Source: Corynebacterium tuberculostearicum (GTDB taxonomy: Bacteria > Actinomycetota > Actinomycetes > Mycobacteriales > Mycobacteriaceae). Taken from it: a stretch of 64,000 nucleotides of DNA. Shown here in pieces: positions 16,653 to 26,199 of this stretch. Under the pieces are notes generated by a model that was not told the DNA's origin, searched no databases, and saw only the letters and a list, made by a program, of their open reading frames with translations. The DNA is taken from the NCBI RefSeq assembly GCF_016127015.1, contig NZ_CP065972.1, positions 1,674,001 to 1,738,000 on the forward strand, read 5' to 3'. A program made the translations under genes and the position numbers. Each line of letters starts with the position of its first letter. Position 1 is the stretch's first letter.

Positions 16653-18740
16653 TTACTTTTCCATGATGAAGCCGGCGTCCAGAACGCCCACCAAGTTATT
16701 GATGCGCTCTTCTGGGGTGCGGCCCAATCCGGAGGGAGTAATGGTGTTGGTCAGCGAGATACCGTCGAGGGCATCCTTGTAGTCCAGTTTGCCGACCGAC
16801 AGCATGGACGCGACCATACCGTGGCTGTCAGCACCGTTTTCTGGGTTAGCACCCGGGGAGAACGGCGTGCCAGCCTTGTGGCCCGACGGGAAGGCGCCTG
16901 TTGCCTTGCCGTAGACCACGTTCGAGGTAATGGTCAGCACGGACTGGGTTGGGATGGCGTTGCGGTACATCGGGATGGCCTTAATCTTTTCCATCACGGT
17001 GTGGACAATGGTAGCGGCGATATCATCGGCGCGGTCGTCATCGTTGCCGTAGAACGGGAAGTCACCTTCGGTGACGTAGTCCGTAATCAAGCCAGTCTCG
17101 TCGCGTACCGGGGTGACCTTGGCGTACTTGATAGCAGCCAGGGAGTCGGCAACGATGGACAGGCCGGCGATGCCGCAGCCCATGGAGCGGACGATATTGG
17201 AATCGTGCAGCGCCATCTCGACTGCCTCGTAGGCGTACTTATCGTGGGAGTAGTGGATGATGTTGAGGGCCTCAACGTAGGTGCCAACAACCCAGTCCAG
17301 CATCTCCTCATACTTCTGCCAAACCTCGTCGAAGTCCAGCGGGCCGTCGCCCTTGATGGGCTCGTAGCCTTCGACAACCTGCTTGCCGGTTACCTCATCG
17401 CGGCCACCGTTGATGGCGTAGAGCAGAGCCTTTGCGGCGTTCACACGAGCGCCGAAGAACTGCATCTGCTTGCCAACTTCCATCGGGGAGACACAGCAAG
17501 CAATTGCGGCGTCATCGCCCCACTGCTCACGAATCTGGCGATCAGACTCGTACTGGATGGAGGAGGTCTCAATGGAGATGTGGGCACAGAATTCCTTGTA
17601 GCCCTCTGGCAGCTTCGGATCCCAGAAGATGGTGATGTTTGGCTCAGGTGATGGGCCAAGGTTCACCAGGGTCTGCAGCAGGCGGAAGGAGGTCTTGGTG
17701 ACCATGTGGCGGCCGTCGTTGCCAAAGCCAGCGTCGGACCAGGTTGCCCAGTATGGGTCGCCGGAGAAGATCTGATCGTAGTCGATGGTGCGCAGGAAGC
17801 GAACGATACGCAGCTTGAGAACCAGGGAGTCGATGATCTCCTGGGCGTCTTCCTCGGTGATGATGCCAGCGGCGAGGTCGCGCTCGAAGTAGCAATCGAA
17901 GAAGGCGGACAGGCGGCCGATGGACATTGCGGCGCCATCCTGGGACTTAATGGAAGCCAGGTAGCCAAAGTAGGTCCACTGCACTGCCTCGTGAGCGGTC
18001 TTAGCCGGCTGGGAGATGTCGAAGCCGTAGGACTCAGCCATCTTCTTGAGCTTCTTCAGGGCCTTGATCTGCTCGGAGTGCTCCTCGCGGAAGCGTGCCC
18101 AGTGCTCAGAGAAGCCAGCATCTGCGACGGAATCGCGGGAAGCCTGCTTTTCCTCAATCAGGTAGTCCACACCATACAGTGCGACACGGCGGTAGTCGCC
18201 GATGATGCGGCCACGGCCGTAAGCATCCGGCAGGCCGGTGATGATGTGTGATGAACGAGCAGCGCGGATGCGCGGGGTGTAGATATCGAAGACCGCATCG
18301 TTGTGGGTCTTGCGGTAACGGGTGAAGATCTTCTCCACCTCAGGATCTACTTCCTTGCCCGCTTCAGCAATAGCCTGCTTGACCATGCGCCAGCCACCGA
18401 ACGGCATCATGGCGCGCTTCAGCGGGGTATCAGTCTGCAGGCCGACGATAACGTCGTCGTCCTCTGAGATGTAGCCGGCCGGGAAGGCGTCGATATCGGT
18501 CGGGGTGTGGGTGTCAACGTCGTAAACGCGCTTTTCGCGCTCGACGGACAGGTAATTCTTTTCCAGGGTCTCCCAGACGCGCTTGGTCTTTTCGGTCGGA
18601 CCCGCCAGGAAGCTGGAGTCACCGTCGTACGGCGTGTAGTTGCGCTGGATGAAGTCGCGGACGTTGATGCCCTCGGTCCACGGACCGGACTCAAATCCCT
18701 TCCACGCTTCAAACTGTTGAGGCTGCGTTGCGGTAGTCAT
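16653..18740 (-). CDS. pflB: Pyruvate formate-lyase catalytic core (lacks glycyl-radical domain)
   Basis: Converts pyruvate and CoA to acetyl-CoA and formate under anaerobiosis; cytoplasmic. The product is 695 residues against about 760 in E. coli. [20 protein letters not shown] and the catalytic Cys pair in [12 protein letters not shown] are intact. The protein stops at [14 protein letters not shown], just where the glycyl-radical domain would begin; that domain is encoded by the next gene. The ATG at 18740 has GAAGGGAATT upstream. First gene of the pfl operon. Anaerobic regulation is expected, but no FNR-type site was seen. Confidence 0.96.
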   Translation of the reverse strand: MTTATQPQQFEAWKGFESGPWTEGINVRDFIQRNYTPYDGDSSFLAGPTEKTKRVWETLEKNYLSVEREKRVYDVDTHTPTDIDAFPAGYISEDDDVIVGLQTDTPLKRAMMPFGGWRMVKQAIAEAGKEVDPEVEKIFTRYRKTHNDAVFDIYTPRIRAARSSHIITGLPDAYGRGRIIGDYRRVALYGVDYLIEEKQASRDSVADAGFSEHWARFREEHSEQIKALKKLKKMAESYGFDISQPAKTAHEAVQWTYFGYLASIKSQDGAAMSIGRLSAFFDCYFERDLAAGIITEEDAQEIIDSLVLKLRIVRFLRTIDYDQIFSGDPYWATWSDAGFGNDGRHMVTKTSFRLLQTLVNLGPSPEPNITIFWDPKLPEGYKEFCAHISIETSSIQYESDRQIREQWGDDAAIACCVSPMEVGKQMQFFGARVNAAKALLYAINGGRDEVTGKQVVEGYEPIKGDGPLDFDEVWQKYEEMLDWVVGTYVEALNIIHYSHDKYAYEAVEMALHDSNIVRSMGCGIAGLSIVADSLAAIKYAKVTPVRDETGLITDYVTEGDFPFYGNDDDRADDIAATIVHTVMEKIKAIPMYRNAIPTQSVLTITSNVVYGKATGAFPSGHKAGTPFSPGANPENGADSHGMVASMLSVGKLDYKDALDGISLTNTITPSGLGRTPEERINNLVGVLDAGFIMEK

Positions 18741-19056
18741 AATTCCCTTCTCTCGGGCGAATTTCTATCAGGGGATAAATGCCGCTTTCTTCGAGCCACA
18801 GCACCAAGCCCCTCTGGCCTCAATTGTTGACTAATTTCCTGGTAATAACAAGTCTCGCAAACGTTTGAAAGCCATGTAATAAACCGGTCGTGATGTTTCG
18901 CAGGTGAGTGATTTTATGCAGTACGCACGTACGTCTTCCATCGGGGGTGAAATAGCCCCGAACGTGTTCCTCATCACGGTAAGATTTTGGCCGCTACCTG
19001 CACGAACCTCTACTGTTAAAGCCGTTCAGCTTCGCTTCCGCACAAAGGAGGACTTC
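18741..19056. promoter_or_regulatory. Divergent pflB / permease control region
   Basis: 316 bp between two divergent genes. It contains CGCAAACGTTTGAAA at 18856-18870 with the perfect 10-bp palindrome CAAACGTTTG (18858-18867), the form of a LacI-family or PurR-type operator. A weak hairpin CGGGG/CCCCG is at 18942-18960. TAAGAT at 18981 could be a -10 for the permease. No small gene is apparent. Confidence 0.45.
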
Positions 19057-20967
19057 GTGGCTTCGCAGCCCAAGCATCCAGTAGATATCGTCCCACCCAC
19101 TCCCAAACTAGCTGCCTTGGGTATACAGCATGTGCTGGCGTTTTATGCCGGCGCAGTCATCGTCCCGCTGCTCATTGCCGGCTCGCTCAATCTGGATGCG
19201 GAAACCACCATCCACCTCATTAATGCGGACCTATTGACCTGTGGCATAGCGACGATCATTCAGTCCCTGGGCGTCGGCAAGCGCATTGGCGTGCGCCTGC
19301 CCATCGTGCAGGGCGTGACTACAACGGCCGTCTCCCCAATTATTGCCATTGGACTGGGCGCGACCGACGGCGCGGGTGGGGTGGCCTCGCTGCCAACCAT
19401 CTATGGCGCCATTATTGTCGCCGGCCTTTTTACCTTCTTCGCGGCGCCGGTCTTTGGCAAGGTGCTGCGTTTCTTCCCGCCGGTGGTCACCGGTTCGGTC
19501 CTGCTGGTCATGGGTACGTCACTGCTTGGGGTGTCGGCCAATGACTTTGTCAATTACGCCGAGGGCGTGCCGGCCACCCGCGACTTGCTCTATGGCTTTG
19601 GCACGCTCGCGGTCATCATCTTGGTGCAGCGTTTTTCCTCCGGCTTTCTGGGTACCTTGGCCGTGCTCATCGGCCTAGTCTTAGGCACTGGCGTGGCGCT
19701 CGTGCTTGGCGACGCCTCCTTTGACGAGGTCTCCTCCGCCCCCGCCCTCGGCATTACTACCCCGTTCTACTTCGGTATGCCGAAGTTTGACCTGGTAGCG
19801 ATTTTCTCACTCATCATCGTCATGATCATCACCATGGTGGAGACCACCGGTGACGTCTTTGCCACCGGCGAGATTGTAAAAAAGCGCATCCGCCGCGATG
19901 ACGTCGTGCGTGCCATTCGCGCCGATGGCCTGTCCACCCTGGTGGGCGGCGTGATGAACTCCTTCCCCTATACCTGCTTTGCCCAAAACGTTGGCCTGGT
20001 ACGCCTGACCAGCGTGAAATCGCGCTGGGTGGCCGTTGCCGCCGCCGGGTTCATGATGGTGCTGGGCATTTTGCCTAAGGCCGGCGCGGTCGTGGCCTCC
20101 ATCCCCTCCCCTGTTCTCGGCGGCGCCTCCCTGGCGCTTTTCGCCAACGTGGCGTGGGTGGGCCTGCAGACCATCGCCAAGGCCGATCTTTCCGATGGTC
20201 GCAACTCCGTCATCGTTACCTCCGCGCTGGGGCTGGCCATGCTGGTGACCTTCAAGCCGGATATCGCCACCGCCTTCCCGGAGTGGGCACAAACCTTTGT
20301 CTCTTCTGGCATGTCCATCGGCGCGATTACCGCCATCGTGCTCAACCTTTTGTTCTTCCACACTGGGGGCAAGCAGGGAACGCAGGTGTCTCGGGCCGTC
20401 GGCAAGAGCGTGAGCCTGCAGCAACTCAATGGCGCCTCCCGCGAGGAATTCGTCTCCGCGCTGCGCCCGCTGTTTAATAACGAGACCTGGCCGCTGGAGC
20501 TGGCGTGGGAGTCGCGGCCGTTCGGCGATGTTAATGAGCTGCGGGCTGCCATTCAGGTGGCCGTGCTGACCGCGGATGATTCCCGCCGCGCCGCCCTCAT
20601 CCACGATTACCCGGCCATGGATAAGCTGCTGCTTGCCGACGCCGACGAAGCCGCCACCATCTCCGCCGACCGCGGCTCCCTCGGTCTGACCGACCTAGAT
20701 GATGTGCAGACCGAGCGCATCACCGAGCTCTCCGCCGCCTATCGCGAGCGCTTTGATATGCCGTTTGTGGCGTATTTGGATACCAATGACACCGTCGACC
20801 GCGTCATTGATACTGGCGTGCGCCGCCTGGCCAACTCCCCGGAGCAGGAGTACCGCACCGCGTTGGGCGAAATCGTAGAAATTGCCAACGACCGCTTCGA
20901 TATTCTGCTGGCCGACGCCAACCCGGTCCGCTCCTCGTGGGATCGCAAGTTCACCGAGGTGGACTAG
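19057..20967 (+). CDS. Nucleobase:cation symporter-2 permease fused to OHCU-decarboxylase-like domain
   Basis: A 636-residue protein. The first about 440 residues form a UraA/xanthine-uracil permease with some 12-14 membrane segments (IQHVLAFYAGAVIVPLL, PIVQGVTTTAVSPI, NSFPYTCFAQNVGLV). The last about 180 residues resemble 2-oxo-4-hydroxy-4-carboxy-5-ureidoimidazoline decarboxylase of urate breakdown (LNGASREEFVSALRP, then YRERFDMPFV, VRRLANSPEQEYRTAL). The usual HP motif of that enzyme reads YP (DYPAMDK) and the usual EQ reads DR, so activity is doubtful. The GTG at 19057 has AAGGAGG 5 nt upstream. The likely substrate is urate or xanthine, inferred from the fused domain. Confidence 0.88.
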   Translation: MASQPKHPVDIVPPTPKLAALGIQHVLAFYAGAVIVPLLIAGSLNLDAETTIHLINADLLTCGIATIIQSLGVGKRIGVRLPIVQGVTTTAVSPIIAIGLGATDGAGGVASLPTIYGAIIVAGLFTFFAAPVFGKVLRFFPPVVTGSVLLVMGTSLLGVSANDFVNYAEGVPATRDLLYGFGTLAVIILVQRFSSGFLGTLAVLIGLVLGTGVALVLGDASFDEVSSAPALGITTPFYFGMPKFDLVAIFSLIIVMIITMVETTGDVFATGEIVKKRIRRDDVVRAIRADGLSTLVGGVMNSFPYTCFAQNVGLVRLTSVKSRWVAVAAAGFMMVLGILPKAGAVVASIPSPVLGGASLALFANVAWVGLQTIAKADLSDGRNSVIVTSALGLAMLVTFKPDIATAFPEWAQTFVSSGMSIGAITAIVLNLLFFHTGGKQGTQVSRAVGKSVSLQQLNGASREEFVSALRPLFNNETWPLELAWESRPFGDVNELRAAIQVAVLTADDSRRAALIHDYPAMDKLLLADADEAATISADRGSLGLTDLDDVQTERITELSAAYRERFDMPFVAYLDTNDTVDRVIDTGVRRLANSPEQEYRTALGEIVEIANDRFDILLADANPVRSSWDRKFTEVD

Positions 20968-21558
20968 TTAGCGAAAAGAAAAGTCCACCTCGGCCTCTGG
21001 GTCCACGCCGGAAATAATGCCGGTGTAGAACTGCTTGGCCTGGGATTGGAGGACATCGCGATTATCCGCGATGTCCTCTTTCTTTTTGTCCTCGTTGAGG
21101 ATCTTGGTGATGGTTTCCGCCTTATCGATATCCGGGGTAATCCAGCTCAACGCGCCATTGTCCTCCACCGCGGTTTCGAAATTCTCATCCGAGTGCCCGA
21201 TGAAAATGAACTCGGGGATCTCCACGCGGAAGTGGTGCGGGGATTCTTCTTCCACCTGAACCTGCGAACCTTCGATGCCGAGCTTGGCGCGGTAAGAGTA
21301 CTTGATGTACTGGGTGCGCTCGCTGCCCGGGACCTGCCAATTCCACAGCGTGCTCGTGGCGGATTCCTCCGATAGGCCCTCAATACCCAGCGAGACGAGC
21401 ACCACCTGCTCTTCGCGCTCCACGGCCTTGATGACCTTGGTATTACTCGATTCGGTCTCCACCTCCACCGGTTCCCGTACCTGCCAAATGAACACCGCGG
21501 CGGCAGCCACGGCGGCAATGAGAATGACGGCGATAAGGGTGGAAAGCAGCTTTTTCAT
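20968..21558 (-). CDS. Secreted or membrane-anchored protein, DUF4230-like
   Basis: A 196-residue protein with a short basic N-terminus and one hydrophobic segment (residues 4-26) acting as signal anchor. The rest is predicted extracytoplasmic, acidic and without cysteines. IKAVEREEQVVLVSLGIEG resembles the start of DUF4230 domains, of unknown function. Its stop codon abuts that of the convergent permease with no spacer. No partner gene is visible. Other readings, such as an unrelated lineage-specific envelope protein, are possible. Confidence 0.65.
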   Translation of the reverse strand: MKKLLSTLIAVILIAAVAAAAVFIWQVREPVEVETESSNTKVIKAVEREEQVVLVSLGIEGLSEESATSTLWNWQVPGSERTQYIKYSYRAKLGIEGSQVQVEEESPHHFRVEIPEFIFIGHSDENFETAVEDNGALSWITPDIDKAETITKILNEDKKKEDIADNRDVLQSQAKQFYTGIISGVDPEAEVDFSFR

Positions 21559-21599
21559 GATGACTATCTTAGGGCGAATATGCGGGCGGTGATATGCGA

Positions 21600-21630
21600 A
21601 AGCGCCGCCGGCTCTGCGAGCCGACGGCGC
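21600..21630 (-). terminator. Terminator after tRNA-Leu
   Basis: On the minus strand GCGCCGTCGGCTC and AGCCGGCGGCGC form an 11-12 bp GC-rich stem with loop GCAG and one mismatch, followed by TTTCG. It begins about 6 nt after the tRNA 3' end. Confidence 0.75.
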
Positions 21631-21636
21631 CGATTG

Positions 21637-21718
21637 TGCGCCCGGTGAGACTTGAACTCACACGTCCTAAGACACTAGAACCTAAATCTAGCGCGTCTGC
21701 CAATTCCGCCACGGGCGC
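21637..21718 (-). tRNA. tRNA-Leu (anticodon TAG)
   Basis: An 82-nt class II tRNA. The acceptor GCGCCCG pairs with CGGGCGC before discriminator A. The anticodon arm CTAGATTTAGGTTCTAG exposes TAG. A variable arm (TGTCTTAGGACG) and T-arm GAGTTCAAGTCTC follow. CCA is not encoded. Confidence 0.97.
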
Positions 21719-21808
21719 GGGGGACTTGCCATAGTGTACACGGCATGCCTTCAATCCAGAAACCAGGGGTGTTCTGTTTTCCGGCCGCTGGTGGGTAGGG
21801 TGGATCGC

Positions 21809-22231
21809 GTGAGCACTCAAGAGGAAAACAAGAACAAGCGCGTGCAGGTGCGGTGGTGGCACATCCTCCTCATCGCGTTTTTCGTCGTGCTCTTCCTATT
21901 CCTGGCCTATTGGCAATGGACGCGCTTCCGCTCCGGCTCGGGCACCTTCCAAAACTTGGGCTATGCCTTCCAGTGGCCACTGTTCGCCGTGTTCGTGGTC
22001 TACGCCTATCGCACCACGCTGCGCTATGAAAACGAGCGCCTCGCGGCCGAGGAAGAAGCCCGCGACATGGATAGCACCGTCACTGAGGCCCCGGCTGAGT
22101 CTCCCGCACAGCCGCAGACGGAAACCAAAATCGATGAAGATTTCCTGCCCCAACGGCCTCAGATAGATGTGGAAACGTTTAACGCCATGAATACCCCGCG
22201 CCGCCGGCGCGGCGAGAACGAAGAAAGCTGA
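21809..22231 (+). CDS. Conserved actinobacterial membrane protein (LprD-like position)
   Basis: A 140-residue protein. A basic head is followed by two hydrophobic segments (ILLIAFFVVLFLFLAYW about residues 17-33 and WPLFAVFVVYAYR near 55-67) and a long acidic, Pro/Gln-rich cytoplasmic tail. It occupies the place of M. tuberculosis Rv1343c (LprD) next to the DUF3817 gene, so I take it as the orthologue by position; no lipobox is present. The GTG at 21809 has AGGGTGG upstream. The next gene starts 2 bp after its stop. Function unknown. Confidence 0.7.
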   Translation: MSTQEENKNKRVQVRWWHILLIAFFVVLFLFLAYWQWTRFRSGSGTFQNLGYAFQWPLFAVFVVYAYRTTLRYENERLAAEEEARDMDSTVTEAPAESPAQPQTETKIDEDFLPQRPQIDVETFNAMNTPRRRRGENEES

Positions 22232-22233
22232 TT

Positions 22234-22578
22234 ATGACCAATAAAGTTCACCCCGCTCGCCAGGCCCGCATCCGCGGACCTTTGAAGTTTTTCTCCATCG
22301 CGGCCACCGTGACCGGTATCTTCCTGATTATCCTGGTCATCCGCATGGTCTGCCAGTACCTCATCGGCATGGAAATCCCCGAGTGGGCCACCTATATCGC
22401 GATCGTTCACGGCATCGCGTACATGACTTACCTGCTGTCCATCCTCATCCTCGGCCCGCGCGCGCTGTGGCCGGTGGGCAAACTCTTTACCACCGCCCTT
22501 GCCGGCGTGGTGCCTTTCTTGTCCTTCTGGATGGAGCACAAGCGCCGCAAGGAAATCGAGGAAGAGTTCCAGCTTTAG
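22234..22578 (+). CDS. DUF3817 domain membrane protein
   Basis: A 114-residue integral membrane protein with three hydrophobic segments. The DUF3817 pattern shows in LKFFSIAATVTGIFLIILVI, IAIVHGIAYMTYLL and LAGVVPFLSFWMEHK. It corresponds to M. tuberculosis Rv1342c by family and by position next to rdgB. It is co-transcribed with the preceding gene (2-bp gap) and overlaps the 3' end of convergent rdgB by 4 bp. No function is known for the family. Confidence 0.88.
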   Translation: MTNKVHPARQARIRGPLKFFSIAATVTGIFLIILVIRMVCQYLIGMEIPEWATYIAIVHGIAYMTYLLSILILGPRALWPVGKLFTTALAGVVPFLSFWMEHKRRKEIEEEFQL

Positions 22579-23183
22579 GAACTGCGAACCAGCTCCGCGA
22601 TGGCGGGGACTAGTTGACTTAGAGCGCGGCCGCGATGCGAGACCGCGTTCTTTTCTTCTGGGGACATCTCCGCAGCCGACCGGGACTCGCCTTCTGGCTG
22701 AAAGAGTGGGTCATAGCCAAAGCCGTTGTCCCCGCGCGGCTCGCGCAGGAAGCGGCCTTCCCAGCGGCCCTCAGCCACGTGCTCGGTGCCATCGGGAGTC
22801 ACGAGCGCGCAGACGGAGACAAAGGCGGCGGCGCGGCGCTCATCGGGAACATCGGCCATCTGTGCCAAGACCAGGTCATTATTGGCCTGGTCATTGCCGT
22901 GCTGGCCGGACCAGCGGGCGGAAAGTACGCCGGGCATGCCGTTAAGCTCTTCGATGGCCAGGCCGGAATCATCCGCGACGGTAGCAAAGCCGGTGGCAGC
23001 CGCACCGGCGCGGGCCTTGATGAGCGCGTTATCGGCAAAAGTGCGGCCGTCTTCCACCGGCTCCGGGTAAGGCTCCACTGCGGATAACGGGCGCAGCTCG
23101 ACGCCCTCGATGCCGGCATCGGCCAGGATGCGCTCGAGCTCCGCGAGCTTTTTCGGATTATTGGACGCGACGAGAATTACCAC
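22575..23183 (-). CDS. rdgB: XTP/dITP pyrophosphatase (RdgB/HAM1)
   Basis: Housecleaning enzyme that hydrolyses XTP, ITP and dITP to monophosphates; cytoplasmic. The product is 202 residues. The N-terminal [15 protein letters not shown] is the HAM1 nucleotide-binding signature. [20 protein letters not shown] and GFGYDPLFQ are also diagnostic. The GTG at 23183 overlaps the rph stop by a few bases, so the two are coupled, an order conserved in actinobacteria (rph-rdgB). Confidence 0.95.
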   Translation of the reverse strand: MVILVASNNPKKLAELERILADAGIEGVELRPLSAVEPYPEPVEDGRTFADNALIKARAGAAATGFATVADDSGLAIEELNGMPGVLSARWSGQHGNDQANNDLVLAQMADVPDERRAAAFVSVCALVTPDGTEHVAEGRWEGRFLREPRGDNGFGYDPLFQPEGESRSAAEMSPEEKNAVSHRGRALSQLVPAIAELVRSS

Positions 23184-23905
23184 CCCAGCGCCGCCTTTTG
23201 TGCGGCGATGAGCTCGCGGCAGCCCTTCTGGGCTACGTCCAGCATCTCGTTGAGATCCTCGCGGCCAAAGAGTCCGTGCTCGCCGGTGCCCTGGATTTCC
23301 ACGAAATCGCCGGATTCCTGCATCACTACGTTGAGGTCAACCTCGGCGCGGGAATCTTCCTCATAGGGCAAGTCGAGGCAGATTTCGCCGTCTATGATGC
23401 CTACCGAGACCGCAGCGATGGGATCGAGCAGCGGCTCGCCGGGGACAACGCCCTCGGCCTTGAGGTGTGCGATGGCGTCGGCAAGCGCAACATAGGCGCC
23501 GGTGATAGACGCAGTGCGGGTGCCGCCATCGGCCTGGAGGACGTCGCAGTCGAGCTGGATGGTGTTCTCGCCCAGCTCCTCCAGATCCACCGCGGCGCGC
23601 AGGGAGCGGCCGACGAGGCGGGAAATCTCGTGGGTGCGGCCCTTGACCTTGCCCTTCATGGATTCGCGCGGCATGCGGTCGTGGGTGGCGGAAGGCAACA
23701 TGGCGTACTCGGCGGTAAGCCAGCCTTCGCCCGAATCGCGCTTGAAGCGCGGCACGCCATATTCTACGGATGCGGTGCACATGACGCGGGTATTGCCAAA
23801 CTCCACCAGCACCGAGCCGGCCGGGTTGGTGGTGAAATTGCGGGTAATGCGGACGCTGCGCATCTGGTCTAGCGCGCGCCCATCGGCACGAGTAAATTCA
23901 GTCAT
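23177..23905 (-). CDS. rph: Ribonuclease PH
   Basis: Phosphorolytic 3'-5' exoribonuclease that trims tRNA 3' ends; cytoplasmic hexamer. The product is 242 residues. It opens [19 protein letters not shown], followed by [12 protein letters not shown], the phosphate-site region [11 protein letters not shown] and [22 protein letters not shown] start, 15 bp after the preceding MBL-fold gene. Length and motifs are fully typical. Confidence 0.96.
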   Translation of the reverse strand: MTEFTRADGRALDQMRSVRITRNFTTNPAGSVLVEFGNTRVMCTASVEYGVPRFKRDSGEGWLTAEYAMLPSATHDRMPRESMKGKVKGRTHEISRLVGRSLRAAVDLEELGENTIQLDCDVLQADGGTRTASITGAYVALADAIAHLKAEGVVPGEPLLDPIAAVSVGIIDGEICLDLPYEEDSRAEVDLNVVMQESGDFVEIQGTGEHGLFGREDLNEMLDVAQKGCRELIAAQKAALGW

Positions 23906-23920
23906 GCCGTCCAGCGTATC

Positions 23921-24682
23921 TTAGAACTCCATCCCCGCGGCGCCGAGGACAATCTCGCCATCGAATTCGGAGCGGGCTGCCTCCAAAGTAGCTTGCGCAT
24001 CGCCCCACGGCTGAATGTGGATGAGCACCAGCTTGCCCACACCCGCCTCGCGTGCCGCCCTACCGGCTTCCGCGCCCGACATGTGCATGTCCGGCGCCTT
24101 GCCCTCAGAGGTCTCGCCCCAGGCCGCCTCGCAGAGGAAGATATCGGCACCACGGGCGGCTTCGACAAGCGCGGGCGTATACGAAGAGTCACCGGAATAG
24201 GTAATGGTGTGCCCGGTCTTCGTGTGCTCCACGCGCAAGGCATAGGCCTCTACCGGGTGGTTTACCGGGAAGGGAGTGATATAGACATCATCCACGAGCT
24301 GGCGCTCGCCCGGCTCCCAGGCACTAAAGGCGAAGGTATCGGACATGTCATCGATGCCATCGACCTCATCAGAGGACAGGCGACCCAGGTGCGTGGGCGT
24401 AGCTTTCGGCCCGAAGCACATATTGCGCGAAGCAGCCGGCGCGGTGGGATGGAAGCGGCGCCACACCATCAGGGAAGGAAAATCCAGGCAGTGATCGGCA
24501 TGCAGATGGCTAAAGGCCACGTGCGCATCACAAGGATCCTGCTGCTGTTCCAGCTGCGCCAAGGTGCCAGGGCCCATGTCGAGGACGATGGACGGCGCAT
24601 TATCGAAGGACAGCAAGTAGCCGGAGGCGGGATTCTGGGCGGTGGGGACGCTACCGGAGCAGCCTAGGATGGTCAGCTTCAT
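23921..24682 (-). CDS. MBL-fold hydrolase, Rv1339-like cyclic nucleotide phosphodiesterase
   Basis: A 253-residue metallo-beta-lactamase-fold protein. The metal motif is HLHADHCLD (residues about 60-68), and ITYSGDSSYTP and the late His in VLIHIQPWG complete the site. By position between murI and rph it matches M. tuberculosis Rv1339, reported as an atypical class II cAMP phosphodiesterase. cAMP cleavage here is therefore inferred. It would affect GlxR, the Crp-type cAMP receptor of corynebacteria. An RNase Z-like activity is less likely given its length. Confidence 0.82.
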   Translation of the reverse strand: MKLTILGCSGSVPTAQNPASGYLLSFDNAPSIVLDMGPGTLAQLEQQQDPCDAHVAFSHLHADHCLDFPSLMVWRRFHPTAPAASRNMCFGPKATPTHLGRLSSDEVDGIDDMSDTFAFSAWEPGERQLVDDVYITPFPVNHPVEAYALRVEHTKTGHTITYSGDSSYTPALVEAARGADIFLCEAAWGETSEGKAPDMHMSGAEAGRAAREAGVGKLVLIHIQPWGDAQATLEAARSEFDGEIVLGAAGMEF

Positions 24683-24753
24683 GGGCTCAATAGTTCCATG
24701 AAATCACCCCGCATGCGTATTCAACGTGCAAACGGGGGAGAAATTCCACTTCC

Positions 24754-25533
24754 TTATGCAATCTGGGGGCCGAGAAAGCGCGTGGCAAGGCGGGCAAAGG
24801 CTTCCGGATCGCCGGTGGATTCAAAAGTGTGGACCGGCTGATTCTCTGCGGGGGCCAACATATCCGTTTCCGTGAGAATCCGCATCACATCCTTGGTGGT
24901 TTCCTCTGAGGAGGTCACCAGCGAGACGTTATCGCCCATCGCCAGCTGGATAATGCCGGTCAACAGCGGATAGTGCGTGCAGCCCAACACCAGCGTGTCT
25001 ACCCCTTGTGCCTGCAGCGGGGCTAGGTAGCCCTCGGCGACGCCGAGGATCTGGCGGCCGGCGGTAATGCCGCGCTCGACAAAGGGAACAAAATCCGGGC
25101 AGGCGGTGGCAAAGGCCTGCACCTTGGGGTTGAGCGCAAAGAGATCCTGATAGGCGCCAGACTTGATGGTGCCTTCGGTGCCGATGACGCCGATTTTTCC
25201 GTTGCGCGTGGTGGACATGGCGCGGCGCACCGCGGGCCGGATGACCTCCACGATGGGGATATCGTAGCGCTCACGCGCATCGTGTAAGAAGGCGGCGGTG
25301 GCGGTATTGCAGGCAATGACCAGCATTTTGCAGCCGCGCTCCACCAGCCGATCGGCCACGTCTTGGGAAAAGGCGCGGACTTCAGAGATGGGCCGCGGGC
25401 CATAAGGACTGTGGGCGGTATCGCCGGTATAGATGACGGATTCGTGCGGCAGCTGTTCCATCACCGCGCGGGCCACGGTGAGCCCGCCCACGCCAGAATC
25501 AAAGATGCCGATGGGAGAGGTTGCAGTTGGCAT
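24754..25533 (-). CDS. murI: Glutamate racemase
   Basis: Supplies D-glutamate for peptidoglycan; cytoplasmic. The product is 259 residues. [28 protein letters not shown] and the two catalytic cysteines in [10 protein letters not shown] and LGCTHYPLL are all present. The ATG at 25533 overlaps the rhomboid stop (TAATG), so translation is coupled. The gene lies in the same order as in mycobacteria: rhomboid-murI-Rv1339-rph. Confidence 0.96.
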   Translation of the reverse strand: MPTATSPIGIFDSGVGGLTVARAVMEQLPHESVIYTGDTAHSPYGPRPISEVRAFSQDVADRLVERGCKMLVIACNTATAAFLHDARERYDIPIVEVIRPAVRRAMSTTRNGKIGVIGTEGTIKSGAYQDLFALNPKVQAFATACPDFVPFVERGITAGRQILGVAEGYLAPLQAQGVDTLVLGCTHYPLLTGIIQLAMGDNVSLVTSSEETTKDVMRILTETDMLAPAENQPVHTFESTGDPEAFARLATRFLGPQIA

Positions 25534-26186
25534 TAACGCTTCACTGCCTTAACTGGGTCGTCCGAGGTAATGGTCATGCCGGCGAGGATTCCGCCGATGG
25601 CGCCGAAGAGGTGGCCCTGCCAGCTTACGCCCTCGTAGACGGGCAACACGCCCCATACCAAGCCGGAGTAAGCGAAGCCGAGCACGATGCCCAAGATGGT
25701 CTGGATGAGCGAGCGGTTAAAAATTCCGCGCACAATCAGATATGCCAGCCAGCCATAGACCAAGCTGGAGGCACCGATATGCGAGGTACCGGGACCGCCG
25801 ATAAACCAGGTTCCGAGGCCCGCAACCAGCGTGGTAATCAGCGTGACCTCCCACCAGGCCTTGCGGCCGGAAAGACCGATGAGGAAGCAAAAGATGGCGC
25901 CGGGCACCGAGTTAGACATCAAGTGCTCAAAGTTCGCGTGGAGCAGTGGAGCGGCAAAAATCCCCCAAATGCCGTTGAAATCTAACGGGCGGATGCCGTA
26001 ATTGGATAGCTGGCCGCCAAAGAGGAAGGCGTTGACAATATGGACTGCCCACTCCACGACAAGGAAGCCAAAGGCTATGGAAAAGCCGGTGGTGATGCGG
26101 CCGCTGCGGGTGTAATTCTTGGAATCGCCGCGATTGACCGGCCCCGAGGGCGCCGGCCGGTAGTTAGATATTCCGCCTGAAGTCAT
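25533..26186 (-). CDS. Rhomboid family intramembrane serine protease
   Basis: A 217-residue membrane protein with about six segments. The catalytic Ser is in [13 protein letters not shown] (GxSx type) and the catalytic His in [15 protein letters not shown] cytoplasmic lead of about 30 residues, rich in Pro and Arg, precedes the first segment. It corresponds in position to Rv1337, the essential-locus rhomboid of M. tuberculosis. It is coupled to murI by a one-base overlap. Substrates are unknown. Confidence 0.9.
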   Translation of the reverse strand: MTSGGISNYRPAPSGPVNRGDSKNYTRSGRITTGFSIAFGFLVVEWAVHIVNAFLFGGQLSNYGIRPLDFNGIWGIFAAPLLHANFEHLMSNSVPGAIFCFLIGLSGRKAWWEVTLITTLVAGLGTWFIGGPGTSHIGASSLVYGWLAYLIVRGIFNRSLIQTILGIVLGFAYSGLVWGVLPVYEGVSWQGHLFGAIGGILAGMTITSDDPVKAVKR

Positions 26187-26199
26187 AATGCGCTTTATC

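Noticed and set aside
18823..18851. TTGTT ... AACAA inverted repeat upstream of pflB as a redox-regulator site
   Set aside because: Only five bases per arm match at irregular spacing, as expected by chance.
18942..18960. Purine riboswitch before the permease
   Set aside because: Only one 5-bp hairpin is visible; the conserved junction bases of the purine aptamer are missing.
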